From Pseudactinotalea sp. HY158 (GTDB taxonomy: Bacteria; Actinomycetota; Actinomycetes; Actinomycetales; Beutenbergiaceae), in contig NZ_CP045920.1 in the NCBI RefSeq assembly GCF_009660225.1, positions 2,864,079 to 2,928,078 of the forward strand: a stretch of 64,000 nt of DNA. Reading direction: 5' to 3'. The position numbers and the translations under genes were made by a program. The first letter of the stretch is position 1. Each line of letters starts with the position of its first letter. The notes beneath the pieces are model-generated. The model did no database searches. It was given only the letters and a program-made list of their open reading frames with translations, and was not told the origin of the DNA. Positions 45,681-54,099 of the stretch are shown here, in pieces.

Positions 45681-46808
45681 CTAGCGGGAGCAGCCCGGCA
45701 ATTCCCGCCCGTCGCCCGCGGCGATCGCCTCGACGGCGTCACGCGCCTCGGCGGCCGTGCTCACGGCGGCGACGTGCAGGCCGTCCGGGACGTTCCCCAC
45801 GACCTCGGCGCAGTTCGCCACCGGCGCAAGGAAGAATTCGGCGCCGTCCCGGTGCGCACCCCACAGCTTCTGCACGATGCCACCGATGGGGCCGACCCGC
45901 CCGGTGAGGGAGATCGTGCCCGTTCCGGCCACGACGTGCCCACCGGTCAGGTCCCCGGGCGTGAGTCGATCGATGATGCCGAGCGTGAACATGGTGCCGG
46001 CCGAGGGGCCGCCGACGTCCTCCACGTCGACCGTCACCTGCACGGGCAGATCGAACTCCGGCTGGAGATAGACCCCGAGTGTGCTGCCGCCGTAGCCGTC
46101 GTCGCCGGTCATGACGACCAGGTCCGTGGCCACCCCGTCGCGCTCGACGGTCAGAGTGACCGGGGTGCCGGGAGGTGTGGCCGCGAGCGTGTCGGCGAGG
46201 TCCGCATACGTGTCGATCGCGGTCGTCGACTGTCCCCGGGGGGTGATCGCCGTGAGCACGTCGCCCTGCTCGACGATGCCCTGGGCACCGGTTCCGTGCA
46301 CGGCGCCGGTCACCGTGAGCACGGCCGGCACGTCGTAGCCGAGCGCGGTCAGGGCGACGACGGTCGCGTCCTCCTGCGACCGGCGCATCTGGGCCTGCCC
46401 CTGCTCGGCGACCTCCTCCCGCGTCTGCTCCGGGGAGTAGACGGCCTCGCGCGGCAGCACGGTCGAGTGCCCGGAGATCCAGCCCCGCAGCACCCCGGCC
46501 GGCAGCACGGGGTAGCCGGGCCCGCCGAGCGCCACGACCGTCGTCAACCGCAGCTGGCTGTCCGGGTCCTCGACCGGATACGTCGGCGCCCCCTCGATGG
46601 TGATGAGCTGGACATCGCGGTACTCGCCGAGGGTGTCGATCGTGGGGCCGGGGGATTCGACGGCGTAGGGCGCCGCCGAGAAGAGCATGGCGCCGAGGCC
46701 GATGAGGAACACCGCACCGCTCGCGACGGTCGTGACTGCACGCGGCGTGATCCCCTCACGCCACCCCCGGGTCTGCATCGGGTGCTGCTCCTCCTGTTGC
46801 TGCGCCAT
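45681..46808 (-). CDS. membrane-anchored PDZ / Lon-like serine protease (YlbL type, 375 aa)
   Basis: One N-terminal membrane helix (AVTTVASGAVFLIGLGAMLFSA, about 25-46) places the rest outside the cell. A PDZ-like domain (VEQGDVLTAITPRGQSTTAI, about 185-260) is followed by a Lon-type catalytic domain with Ser269 in VGGPSAGTMFTLG and Lys314 in GGIVQKLWGAHRDGA, a normal spacing for the Ser-Lys dyad. ATG 46808 was chosen; an upstream GTG/ATG extension is arginine-rich and unlikely. M. tuberculosis Rv3194c is a relative. Confidence 0.9.
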   Translation of the reverse strand: MAQQQEEQHPMQTRGWREGITPRAVTTVASGAVFLIGLGAMLFSAAPYAVESPGPTIDTLGEYRDVQLITIEGAPTYPVEDPDSQLRLTTVVALGGPGYPVLPAGVLRGWISGHSTVLPREAVYSPEQTREEVAEQGQAQMRRSQEDATVVALTALGYDVPAVLTVTGAVHGTGAQGIVEQGDVLTAITPRGQSTTAIDTYADLADTLAATPPGTPVTLTVERDGVATDLVVMTGDDGYGGSTLGVYLQPEFDLPVQVTVDVEDVGGPSAGTMFTLGIIDRLTPGDLTGGHVVAGTGTISLTGRVGPIGGIVQKLWGAHRDGAEFFLAPVANCAEVVGNVPDGLHVAAVSTAAEARDAVEAIAAGDGRELPGCSR

Positions 46809-46867
46809 GAGCGAAACGGCCTGGGTGCACCCTACTCTGCCGTGCCGGCGCACCGTACGGTGTGACC

Positions 46868-48331
46868 ATGAGCCAGGAACCCCAGCCGCACGATCAGCCT
46901 CGCGACCAGTGGCGCAAGATGCTCGAATCCATGCTGGGGCCCGAGGGCGCGCAGGAGGCGCTCGAGGCGCTCGAGGCCAGCGGGGTGGACCTGGAACAGC
47001 TCGCGGCCTCCGGCGTCCTCGACAACCCGGCCCAGGTGCAGGCCGCGATCGCCCAGATGCAGCAGGTGCTCAGCGCCGACGACGGCGGCCGCACCCGGTG
47101 GCGCTTCGCCCACGATGTCGCCCGGCAGGTCGCCCACACCGGCGGCGACCCGATGGTCACGGCCGCGGAGGCCGCCAAGGCGCGCTCGATCATGTCGACG
47201 GCGGATCTGTGGCTCGACGTGGCCACCGAGTTGCCCCCGGCTCCGGGTGCGGTCCGGGCGGTCTCGCGGGCGGAGTGGGTCGAGGCCGCGCTGCCGGCCC
47301 TGCGCACCGTGGCCGAGCCCGTGGGCACGAGCGTGGCGGCCGCGCTGTCCACCACCCTCGCCCAGCAGTTCGGCGACGAGATCGCCCCGCCGACCGCGCT
47401 GCCGATGGGCGGCATGGACCTGCCGGCGATGATGACCGGGCTGGGCGAGCTGAGCTTCGCGATGCAGGTCGGCCAGGCCGCCGGCACGCTGGCCCGGGAG
47501 GTCTTCGGCGCCACCGACACGGGCCTTCCGCTCGCGGACGAGGGTCGCCTGTTCGTGCCGGCCAACGTCGCCGAGTTCGCCCACGGGCTCGACGCCCCCG
47601 AGGACGAGGTCTGGCACTTCCTCGCCGTCCGGGAGACGGCCCACGCCCGCCTCTTCGCCCATGTGCCGTGGCTGCGTTCGCACCTGTACGGGGCGGTCGA
47701 GGCGTATGCTCGCGGCATCGAGATCGACCTCGGCCAGCTCGAGGAGAGCCTGCGCGACATCGATCCCACGAATGTCGATCAGCTCCGTGACGCGCTCTCC
47801 GGGGGGATCTTCGCCCAGCACCGCACCGAGGCCCAGTCCCGGGCGCTCAAGCGCCTCGAGACCGCGCTCGCGCTCGTCGAGGGCTGGGTGGAGGAGGTCA
47901 CCGCCCAGGCCGTCGCCCCGCACCTGCCGCACGCCGTGCCGCTGCGGGAGATGCTGCGGCGCCGCCGCGCCGCCGGCGGGCCCGCCGAGGACACGTTCCG
48001 CACCCTCGTCGGCCTCGAGCTGCGGCCGCGGCGGGCGCGGGAGGCCGCGCGGCTGTGGCAGCTGCTCGCCGCCGACCGCGGCGTCGAGGCACGCGACGAG
48101 GCCTGGTCGCAGCTCGACCTCATGCCCACCGCCGCGGACCTGGACGATCCGGCGGCCTTCGTCCGGGGCGGCGCCGCGAGCGAGGTGAGCGGCGACCTCG
48201 AGACCGAGCTCGCGAAGATCCTCGGCCGGGATCCGAAGGCCGGCGACTCCCCGGACACTCCCGACACGCCGGATACTCCCGACACGCCGGACTCGGCCGA
48301 GTCCGGCGACCCGGGGCCGCAGGCGCCCTGA
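46868..48331 (+). CDS. zinc-dependent metalloprotease-like DUF2342 protein (487 aa)
   Basis: Member of the DUF2342 family (sometimes called F420-biosynthesis-associated), counterpart of Rv3195. WRFAHDVARQVAHTGGDP and then FVPANVAEFAHGLDAPEDEV, WHFLAVRETAHARLFAHVPW (with the family's histidines; the usual HExxH is not obvious) and SHLYGAVEAYARGIEIDL are typical. The C-terminal tail carries TPD repeats. Divergent from the PDZ protease gene with a 59-base gap. The enzymatic activity is unproven. Confidence 0.87.
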   Translation: MSQEPQPHDQPRDQWRKMLESMLGPEGAQEALEALEASGVDLEQLAASGVLDNPAQVQAAIAQMQQVLSADDGGRTRWRFAHDVARQVAHTGGDPMVTAAEAAKARSIMSTADLWLDVATELPPAPGAVRAVSRAEWVEAALPALRTVAEPVGTSVAAALSTTLAQQFGDEIAPPTALPMGGMDLPAMMTGLGELSFAMQVGQAAGTLAREVFGATDTGLPLADEGRLFVPANVAEFAHGLDAPEDEVWHFLAVRETAHARLFAHVPWLRSHLYGAVEAYARGIEIDLGQLEESLRDIDPTNVDQLRDALSGGIFAQHRTEAQSRALKRLETALALVEGWVEEVTAQAVAPHLPHAVPLREMLRRRRAAGGPAEDTFRTLVGLELRPRRAREAARLWQLLAADRGVEARDEAWSQLDLMPTAADLDDPAAFVRGGAASEVSGDLETELAKILGRDPKAGDSPDTPDTPDTPDTPDSAESGDPGPQAP

Positions 48332-48340
48332 GCCGGCCCC

Positions 48341-48393
48341 TGGTCGACCGCTAATCGACCGCCAATCGACCGCTGGTCGACCGCTAATCGACG
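48341..48393. repeat. 11-bp tandem repeat, about five units
   Basis: Units of TGGTCGACCGC / TAATCGACCGC / CAATCGACCGC run through the gap between convergent genes and into the last codons and stop of the metallopeptidase gene at 48384. Confidence 0.8.
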
Positions 48394-48953
48394 TGGTCGG
48401 TCGGCTCCCCGTCGCCGTCGCCGCGGCTCTGGCTGTGCGACACCCCCTCGAGGAAGCCGCGGGCGCGCTCGGTGCGCGGGTATTCGTCGACGATCCGCCA
48501 GAACCGGTCGGAGTGGTCGGAGACCACGAGGTGGGCGAGTTCGTGTACGAGCACGTAGTCGAGCACCCAGGCGGGCATGCCCTGGACCCGGCGGGAGATC
48601 CGGATCACCCCGGTCAGTGGCGTGCACGACCCCCAGCGGGTGTTCTGGTTGTCCACCCACGTGACCGCGGCCGGCACCACCCCCTCGGGCAGGTACTCCT
48701 CGGCGAGTTCCAGCGCCCGGGCCAGGAGGCGGTCGGCGGAGACGCGCCGGCGGGCCTCGCCGCGCCGAACGCGCTCGGCCATGCGCTCGATCCACTGGTC
48801 CTCCTCCCGCCGGGTGAAGCGGGCCGGGATCGCCACGACGAGCACGCCGGACTCCCGGAAGGCCGAGACGGTGCGCCGCCGGCGCGCGCTGCGGCGCACC
48901 TCCACCGGCCCGATCCCATCGAGCTCCCTGATCGTCGACGTGCGCCCGTCCAT
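48384..48953 (-). CDS. M48-family (YgjP/DUF45-like) metallopeptidase (189 aa)
   Basis: The zinc site HELAH (H137, E138, H141) in DYVLVHELAHLVVSDHSDRFW and the preceding NTRWGSCTPLTGVIRISRRV are the YgjP/SprT-like signature. The protein has no signal peptide or membrane helix. It is small and cytosolic. The substrate is unknown. The last codons fall within the 11-bp tandem repeat. Confidence 0.9.
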   Translation of the reverse strand: MDGRTSTIRELDGIGPVEVRRSARRRRTVSAFRESGVLVVAIPARFTRREEDQWIERMAERVRRGEARRRVSADRLLARALELAEEYLPEGVVPAAVTWVDNQNTRWGSCTPLTGVIRISRRVQGMPAWVLDYVLVHELAHLVVSDHSDRFWRIVDEYPRTERARGFLEGVSHSQSRGDGDGEPTDHVD

Positions 48954-49072
48954 GTCAATACTGTGGCAGGTCTCACCCGCGGTCGCGACTTGTCCACAGG
49001 TTCGCCCATCCCGTGGTCGGCCCCGCCCCGAGGATGCACAGTGGAGGCCGGACCTTCGAGGAGGGGGCGACG

Positions 49073-50110
49073 ATGCGATGGCGACCGGGTCTCACGGTGT
49101 ACTGGCGGGCGCCGGGCGAGTCCCAGGTGGGGATCGAGGGCGCCCACATCCTCACGGGCCTGAGCCCCGGTGAGCAGGAGCTCCTCGACCTCCTCGCCGC
49201 GGGCGCGACCGAGCCGCTCGAGGTCGTCGCCGCCCGCCGCGGGTGGACGGGCCGCCAGGTCGCCGCACTCGTGACCCGGCTGCCGCCCTGGGCGCTGATC
49301 GAGGACGGCGTCCCCGTGGTCGCCTCTCCCCCGGCCGCGGCCTGGTCGCGCTGGGAGGCCGCGGGCGTCGAGCGCCCGCGTGACCGTGCCGGCGTGTGCC
49401 TGCAGGTCGACGGCCTCGACGCCCTCGGACTGAGGATCGCCTGCCTGCTCGCCGAGGGCGGGATCGGGCGGCTGGTGCTCGCGGACGAGGAGCCGGTGCG
49501 GCCGGGTGACGTGCGGCCCGGCGGGTATCGCAGCAGCGAGGTGGGCGGGCCGCGCGCGCCGGCGGCCCTCGCGCTGCTGCGCCGGCTCTTCCCCCACCTC
49601 CCGCTCGCGTCGGCGGACGCCGCGGGCACTCCCTGCGGCGACGAGGGGGCCGCGGACCTCGTCGTGATGATCGACCACGGCGTGAGCGATCCGCTGCGGT
49701 ACCGGCGGTACCTGCACACGGACCTGCCGCACCTGGCGGTGGTCGTGCGGGAGCTGGACGTGTGCGTGGGGCCGCTCGTCCGTCCGGGACACGGCCCCTG
49801 CCTGCGATGCATCGAGCTCACCCGCACCGATGCCGACGATCGATGGCCGGTGCTGGCCACGCAGCTGCGCGGGAGCGGCTCGCCGGTGCCGCTGGAGTCG
49901 GCCTCGGCCGCGCTCGCGGCGGCGCTGGCCGCGCATCAGGCGCTCGCCTTCGCGGACGCCCGCCCGGTGGCGCTCTCCGCTACGTCGTACCTGGTCGATG
50001 CGATCCATCCGGTGCCCCGGTTCCGGACCTGGCCGGTCCACCCGGCCTGCGGCTGTGCCCCGGAGTCGCTCGACTCCGGGGCACAGCGGGCCGGTCACCG
50101 AGGAGGCTGA
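49073..50110 (+). CDS. ThiF/E1-like protein (345 aa), degenerate nucleotide site
   Basis: Residues about 105-310 have the E1/ThiF Rossmann layout (RAGVCLQVDGLDALGLRIAC, GIGRLVLADEEPVRPGDVRP) with the GxGxxG loop largely lost. PGHGPCLRCIELTRTDAD and a distal HPACGC supply four cysteines that could bind zinc. The N-terminal 90 residues look like a winged-helix or leader-binding domain. Similar genes sit next to whiB7 and uvrD2 in other actinobacteria. It may be a non-catalytic relative of ubiquitin-like or RiPP-activating enzymes. The GAGGAGGGGG ribosome site fixes the start. Confidence 0.7.
   Translation: MRWRPGLTVYWRAPGESQVGIEGAHILTGLSPGEQELLDLLAAGATEPLEVVAARRGWTGRQVAALVTRLPPWALIEDGVPVVASPPAAAWSRWEAAGVERPRDRAGVCLQVDGLDALGLRIACLLAEGGIGRLVLADEEPVRPGDVRPGGYRSSEVGGPRAPAALALLRRLFPHLPLASADAAGTPCGDEGAADLVVMIDHGVSDPLRYRRYLHTDLPHLAVVVRELDVCVGPLVRPGHGPCLRCIELTRTDADDRWPVLATQLRGSGSPVPLESASAALAAALAAHQALAFADARPVALSATSYLVDAIHPVPRFRTWPVHPACGCAPESLDSGAQRAGHRGG
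50052..50087. terminator. 16-bp perfect hairpin inside the 3' end of the ThiF-like gene
   Basis: GCTGTGCCCCGGAGTC (50052-50067) pairs perfectly with 50072-50087 around GCTC. It lies within the last codons of the ThiF-like gene and just past the stop of the minus-strand 56-codon gene, so it can serve both directions. Confidence 0.7.
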
Positions 50111-50265
50111 GGAGATCGAGGACCGATATAGCAGCCCGAGATCATCGCGGCCTCCCACGCGGCCCCGCCGAACGCCTGCGGGATCGTGTGATGCGCCAGG
50201 TGCTGCTCGGTGAGCGGATCGAATCGGCCGGGGTGGCGCCGGCGGCGCCAGTTCACGGGCTTCAT
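50095..50265 (-). CDS. small basic protein coupled to whiB7 (56 aa)
   Basis: Starts with an ATG that overlaps the whiB7 stop (ATGA at 50262) and reads MKPVNWRRRRHPGRFDPLTE. It has no recognised domain; an arginine-rich start is followed by a neutral half. The tight coupling argues that it is translated. Its 3' end overlaps the convergent ThiF-like gene by 16 bases. Confidence 0.45.
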   Translation of the reverse strand: MKPVNWRRRRHPGRFDPLTEQHLAHHTIPQAFGGAAWEAAMISGCYIGPRSPQPPR

Positions 50266-50630
50266 GCCGCCTCCGTATCGGTCGGTGTCGGGTTCTTGCG
50301 TGGCCGGCCCCGTCCGCGCTTTCGGGCGACGACACGCCCGTCGACGAACGCCTCGCCGCCCCAGACGCCCCACGGTTCCGCGCGGGAGATCGCACCGTCG
50401 AGGCATTCGGAGCGGATGGGGCAGGCCGCGCACAGCGCCTTGGCGGCTTCGACGTCGGTGGTCCGCTCGGCGAACCACAGGTCGATGTCCGCCGCGCGTT
50501 GGCAGGGCAGATCGAATGCCTCGGAGGCCGGGACCTCCGGCAGCGACATGCCGGGTCGGCCGGGTCGCTCCGGTCGGGTGAATCGGGTGGGTTGGATGTC
50601 CTGATCGGACAGTGTCATGGACGAAGACAC
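50262..50630 (-). CDS. whiB7: WhiB7 intrinsic-resistance transcription factor
   Basis: 122 residues. Four cysteines C43, C67, C70 and C76 hold the iron-sulfur cluster. EPWGVWGGE is the G-rich turn that contacts sigma factor, and the C-terminal AT-hook RGRGRPRKN is the hallmark that separates WhiB7 from other WhiB proteins. It activates drug-efflux and ribosome-protection genes and its own promoter. GTG 50630 is preferred because CAGGAG lies seven bases before it. It lies next to uvrD2, as in mycobacteria. Confidence 0.95.
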   Translation of the reverse strand: MSSSMTLSDQDIQPTRFTRPERPGRPGMSLPEVPASEAFDLPCQRAADIDLWFAERTTDVEAAKALCAACPIRSECLDGAISRAEPWGVWGGEAFVDGRVVARKRGRGRPRKNPTPTDTEAA

Positions 50631-50686
50631 GGGAATGCTCCTGCAGCACTCGTGATGGTCAGCCGGTCGGTCGGCCGTCGCACTCC

Positions 50687-50735
50687 GTGGTGGAGGTGCG
50701 GGCCGGACGAGGCGCCGCCTCCACCACAGCGGTGG
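50687..50735 (-). promoter_or_regulatory. alternative hairpins in the whiB7 leader (attenuator candidate)
   Basis: The segment 50718-50727 (CCTCCACCAC) pairs perfectly with 50687-50696 (GTGGTGGAGG). Part of it (CCACC, 50721-50725) can instead pair with GGTGG at 50731-50735, next to the uORF stop. The two structures exclude each other, as expected for translation-dependent attenuation. Confidence 0.55.
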
Positions 50736-50746
50736 TCAGCGGAGTC

Positions 50747-50836
50747 TCAACGCGTGGCGGCGATGCCTGCGGCGCGGCACCCGATCGAGAGGGGCAGCCG
50801 CAGCCGGAGATCGCTCGACGTGGCTCGAATCTTCAT
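50747..50836 (-). CDS. whiB7 leader uORF (29 aa)
   Basis: ATG 50836 with a very strong ribosome site (GGAGGTGA) encodes MKIRATSSDLRLRLPLSIGC and nine more residues, then TGA. It lies 117 bases before whiB7. Known whiB7 genes have such a leader peptide, whose stalled translation relieves transcription attenuation when ribosomes are inhibited. This short gene is too small for ordinary gene calling. Confidence 0.75.
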   Translation of the reverse strand: MKIRATSSDLRLRLPLSIGCRAAGIAATR

Positions 50837-50912
50837 CTGGGGCTCACCTCCTTCATGATCGGGACCGGATGGTTGGCTAGACCGTGGTCCATTGCTGTCA
50901 GGGACGTGCGTC

Positions 50913-50950
50913 ACCCTACGGACCCGACGCGGACCTGTCGAGTTGTTTTC
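50913..50950 (-). promoter_or_regulatory. candidate whiB7 promoter with AT-rich WhiB7 site
   Basis: On the minus strand, TCGACA (50936-50941) and TAGGGT (50913-50918) are 17 bases apart, and GAAAACAAC lies directly upstream of the -35 box. An AT-rich stretch touching the -35 element is what the WhiB7 AT-hook recognises in known targets. This supports autoregulation. Confidence 0.55.
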
Positions 50951-50980
50951 CGATCGTTTCTCGAATCGGTCCGAAGTGCG

Positions 50981-53032
50981 TCAGCCGCGCAGGGGGTCCT
51001 CACCGCGGACGACCGCGAGGATCTGGGGACCGTAGGCGTCCAGTTTCGTGGGGCCGATGCCGCGCAGGATCGCGAGCTGGCGCAGCTCCTTGGGCTGGGC
51101 GGAGGCGATGGCGGCCAGGGTGGTGTCGTGCAGCACCGTGAACGCGGGCTTGTCGAGCCGGCTCGCCACCGACGCCCGCCATTCGCGCAGCCGCGCCAAC
51201 AGCTCCTCGTCGATGTCCTCGTCCTGCTCGATCTCGCGGCGACGCCGCGTGGTCGCCCGGGCCCGGCGCTGCTCGGCGGGCCAGATTCCGTCGAGGAACC
51301 TCGAGCGCTTGCGGGTGCCCCGGCCGCCGTTCGAGCGGGACCGCGAGTAGGAGAACTCCAGGTGCTCGCGGGCACGGGTGACGCCCACGTACAACAGCCG
51401 CCGCTCCTCCTCGATCGCGGCGGGTGTGTCCGCGAACGAGATCGGCAGCAGCCCGTCGGTCACGCCGACGAGGAACACGGCGTCCCACTCCAGCCCCTTC
51501 GAGGCGTGCAGCGAGGCGAGGGTGACACCCTGCACGGTCGGCGCGTGCTGGGCGTTCGCCCGTTCGAGCAGCTCGTCGACGTATCCGGCCATGTCGACGC
51601 CCCGAGCCTGGAACAGGTCGTCTGCGAGGGTGGCCAGGGCGTTGAGGGATTCCCACCGGTCACGCAGCGAGCCGCGGTTCGGCGGCGGTTCGGGCGTCCA
51701 GCCGGCGCCGGTGAGAACGTCTCGCACGTGCTGCGGCAGGGACAGCTCCGTGGTGGCCCGCACGGCCCCGCGCAGCAGCACGATCGCCTCGGTCACCTCC
51801 CGGCGGGAGAAGAACCGCTGCCCGCCGTGCACCTGGTAGCCGATCCCCGCCTCGCTCAGTGCCTGCTCGATCGCCTCGGACTGGCCGTTCGTTCGATAGA
51901 GCACGGCGATCTCGGCCAACGGCACACCAGCGGCTCGGAGCCGCCCGATCCGGGACGCGACGCCGCGGGCCTCGGCGGCGTCGTCGTCGTAGGAGGTGTA
52001 GGCGGCCGGCGGGCCCGGCTCGCGCTGGGCCACGAGTTCGACGGCGCCCGCGGCGCGGTGGTGGCCCGCCGCGGCGAGCACCTGGTTCGCCACGCCGACG
52101 ACCTGCGGGGTGGAGCGGTAGTCGCGCACGAGCCGGACGACGTGCGCGTCCGGGTAGGTGCGAGTGAACTCGGTCAGATACCGCGGGGAGGCGCCCGTGA
52201 AGGAGTAGATGGTCTGGGAGACGTCCCCGACCACGCAGACCTCCTCGCGGCCGCCGAGCCACAGGCCGAGGAGCTGGTGCTGCAGCGGGGAGACGTCCTG
52301 GTACTCGTCGACGACGAAATGGCGATACTGGCTGCGGACCTGCGCGGCGACGTCCTCGTGCTCGGCCAGGATGCCGACCGTGAGCAGCAGCACGTCCTCG
52401 AAGTCGATCACGTTGCGTTCGGTCTTCACGTCCTCGTAGACCGAGAGCAGTCGGGCGATGGTCGTGGGGTCGAAGCCGGCCACGCCGCCGCGGCCCGAGC
52501 GCGTGGCCGCGGCCGCGTAGTCGTCCGGGCCGAGCATCGAGACCTTGGCCCATTCGATCTCACCGGCGAGGTCGCGGATGGTCAGCCGGTCGACCTTCAT
52601 CCCCAGGCGCCCGCCGGCCTCGGAGATCAGGGTGGCCTTGTGCTCGACCAGCCGCGGAAGCGGGCCGCCGACGACCTTCGGCCAGAAATAGGACAGCTGC
52701 CGCAGCGCCGCCGCGTGGAACGTGCGGGCCTGCACCCCGGGGACGCCGAGCCCCCGCAGCCGCGAGCGCAGCTCGGCCGCCGCCCGGGCGGTGAAGGTGA
52801 CCGCGAGCACCTGGTTGGGCCGGTATCTGCCGGCCGCGACGCCGTGGGCGATCCGGTAGGTGATCGCCCGGGTCTTGCCCGTGCCGGCGCCCGCGAGCAC
52901 ACACAGGGGGCCGGTGAGCTGGGAGGCGACGGCACGCTGATCGGCATCCAGGGCGGCGAGGAGTTCGTCGGCGGACGGGGGCGAGGGGGGAGGAACAGAC
53001 ATCGAGGCGATTGTCTCAGGGGCGGCCGACAT
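50981..53032 (-). CDS. uvrD2: ATP-dependent DNA helicase UvrD2 (SF1, HRDC domain)
   Basis: 683 residues. Motif I is LAGAGTGKTRAITYRIAHG, motif II VVDEYQDVSPLQHQLL, motif III VGDVSQTIYSFTGA, motif V VTLASLHASKGLEWDAVFLV and motif VI LLYVGVTRAREHLEFSYS. A C-terminal HRDC domain (about 600-683) contains KELRQLAILRGIGPTKLDAY. The tetracysteine motif of mycobacterial UvrD2 is not visible. ATG 53032 overlaps nudC by 17 bases; ATG 53002 is an alternative. Unwinds 3'-tailed duplex DNA in repair. Confidence 0.93.
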   Translation of the reverse strand: MSAAPETIASMSVPPPSPPSADELLAALDADQRAVASQLTGPLCVLAGAGTGKTRAITYRIAHGVAAGRYRPNQVLAVTFTARAAAELRSRLRGLGVPGVQARTFHAAALRQLSYFWPKVVGGPLPRLVEHKATLISEAGGRLGMKVDRLTIRDLAGEIEWAKVSMLGPDDYAAAATRSGRGGVAGFDPTTIARLLSVYEDVKTERNVIDFEDVLLLTVGILAEHEDVAAQVRSQYRHFVVDEYQDVSPLQHQLLGLWLGGREEVCVVGDVSQTIYSFTGASPRYLTEFTRTYPDAHVVRLVRDYRSTPQVVGVANQVLAAAGHHRAAGAVELVAQREPGPPAAYTSYDDDAAEARGVASRIGRLRAAGVPLAEIAVLYRTNGQSEAIEQALSEAGIGYQVHGGQRFFSRREVTEAIVLLRGAVRATTELSLPQHVRDVLTGAGWTPEPPPNRGSLRDRWESLNALATLADDLFQARGVDMAGYVDELLERANAQHAPTVQGVTLASLHASKGLEWDAVFLVGVTDGLLPISFADTPAAIEEERRLLYVGVTRAREHLEFSYSRSRSNGGRGTRKRSRFLDGIWPAEQRRARATTRRRREIEQDEDIDEELLARLREWRASVASRLDKPAFTVLHDTTLAAIASAQPKELRQLAILRGIGPTKLDAYGPQILAVVRGEDPLRG

Positions 53033-53993
53033 CGCCCTCGGCCGGCGACCGGACGACCGGAAGATCGTCGCCGAACCAGTCCCGGATGAGGGAGTGGGCG
53101 ATCGAGGTGGCGGTCGGGAGGGTCAGCTCGCCCCGGTGGACGCGGTCCCGGAGGCCGCCCCGGTCGACGAACTCGGCGGCGATGAGTTCCCGACCGTCGG
53201 GCACCGGTTCGGTGGTCAGGGCACGGCCGCGGAAACCGACCATGAGCGAGGCCGGGAAGGGCCACGGCTGCGACCCCTCGTAGGCCACGTCGCCGACGAC
53301 GACCGCGGTCTCCTCGAGCACCTCCCGGCGCACGGCGGCCTCGAGGGACTCCCCGGGTTCGACGTAGCCCGCGGGCACCGAGTATCGGGTCGCGGGCCAG
53401 AGGGCGTTGTGGGCGAGCAGGAGCCGGTCCGCGTCGTCGACGATCGTCATGATGACCGCCGGGTCGGTGCGCGGGTAGTGCTCGGATCCGTCCTCCGGGC
53501 AGCGCTGCACCCATCCCCCCTGGGTCAAGGTGGTGCGGGCACCGCACCGGGGGCAGCGGGTGTGGGTCAGGTGCCAGTTGTGCAGCGCGATCGCGGCGGT
53601 CGCGGCGCCGGCGTCGCGCGCCGACAGGAGGGAGCCGACGTCGCGCAGGGAGAGCCATCGTCCCGCCCGGGCGACGGCTTGGTCACCGTCGTCATCGTCG
53701 TCATCACGGGTGCCAACCGATCCACCGGAGGAGGCGACCTCGGCCACGAGGGGGCCGTCGCCGTCCTGGCCGAGGTAGTACCGGATTCCCGGCGCCGGCG
53801 CCCGCTCCCCCGCGCCGACGGCGGTGAGCACGAGCCGGTCCGCCGCGGGGTCGACGAGCACGCGGCCCGAGTCCACGTGCAGGATCCGCCCACGCGGATC
53901 CGCGAGGGCGGCGCGGAGCGCGCGCGGGTCGGCGCGGGTCGTCGTGTCGCGATCGAGGGTCGTTCGGGAGAGCGGGAGGTCATCGGTGCGCAC
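53016..53993 (-). CDS. nudC: NAD(+) diphosphatase NudC
   Basis: Hydrolyses NADH/NAD and removes NAD caps from RNA. 325 residues from GTG 53993; an ATG at 54053 would collide with the divergent gene. The N-terminal domain (1-130) is followed by the zinc ribbon RCPRCGARTTLTQGGWVQRC, in which the fourth cysteine is not present. The Nudix box is GYVEPGESLEAAVRREVLEE, and the NADH-specific motif SQPWPFPASLM follows. An aspartate run (DDDDDD, about 115) is unusual. Confidence 0.92.
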   Translation of the reverse strand: MRTDDLPLSRTTLDRDTTTRADPRALRAALADPRGRILHVDSGRVLVDPAADRLVLTAVGAGERAPAPGIRYYLGQDGDGPLVAEVASSGGSVGTRDDDDDDGDQAVARAGRWLSLRDVGSLLSARDAGAATAAIALHNWHLTHTRCPRCGARTTLTQGGWVQRCPEDGSEHYPRTDPAVIMTIVDDADRLLLAHNALWPATRYSVPAGYVEPGESLEAAVRREVLEETAVVVGDVAYEGSQPWPFPASLMVGFRGRALTTEPVPDGRELIAAEFVDRGGLRDRVHRGELTLPTATSIAHSLIRDWFGDDLPVVRSPAEGDVGRP

Positions 53994-54099
53994 TCCCCTA
54001 CCGTAGCCACGGCCGTGACCGGGGCGGGCAGATCCTCGACGCGCCCGCGCCATGATGGCACCTTCGGTGCGGGTGTCCTACCGTGTGTCCGTGCCCTCC

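Noticed and set aside
42432-46865. 1,477-codon plus-strand open frame opposite UPF0182 and the PDZ protease
   Set aside because: Low-complexity antisense shadow with no domain. Genuine genes occupy the other strand.
48341-48393. 11-bp tandem array considered as iterons of a replication origin
   Set aside because: Only five units, no DnaA boxes or replication gene nearby, and it overlaps a coding end.
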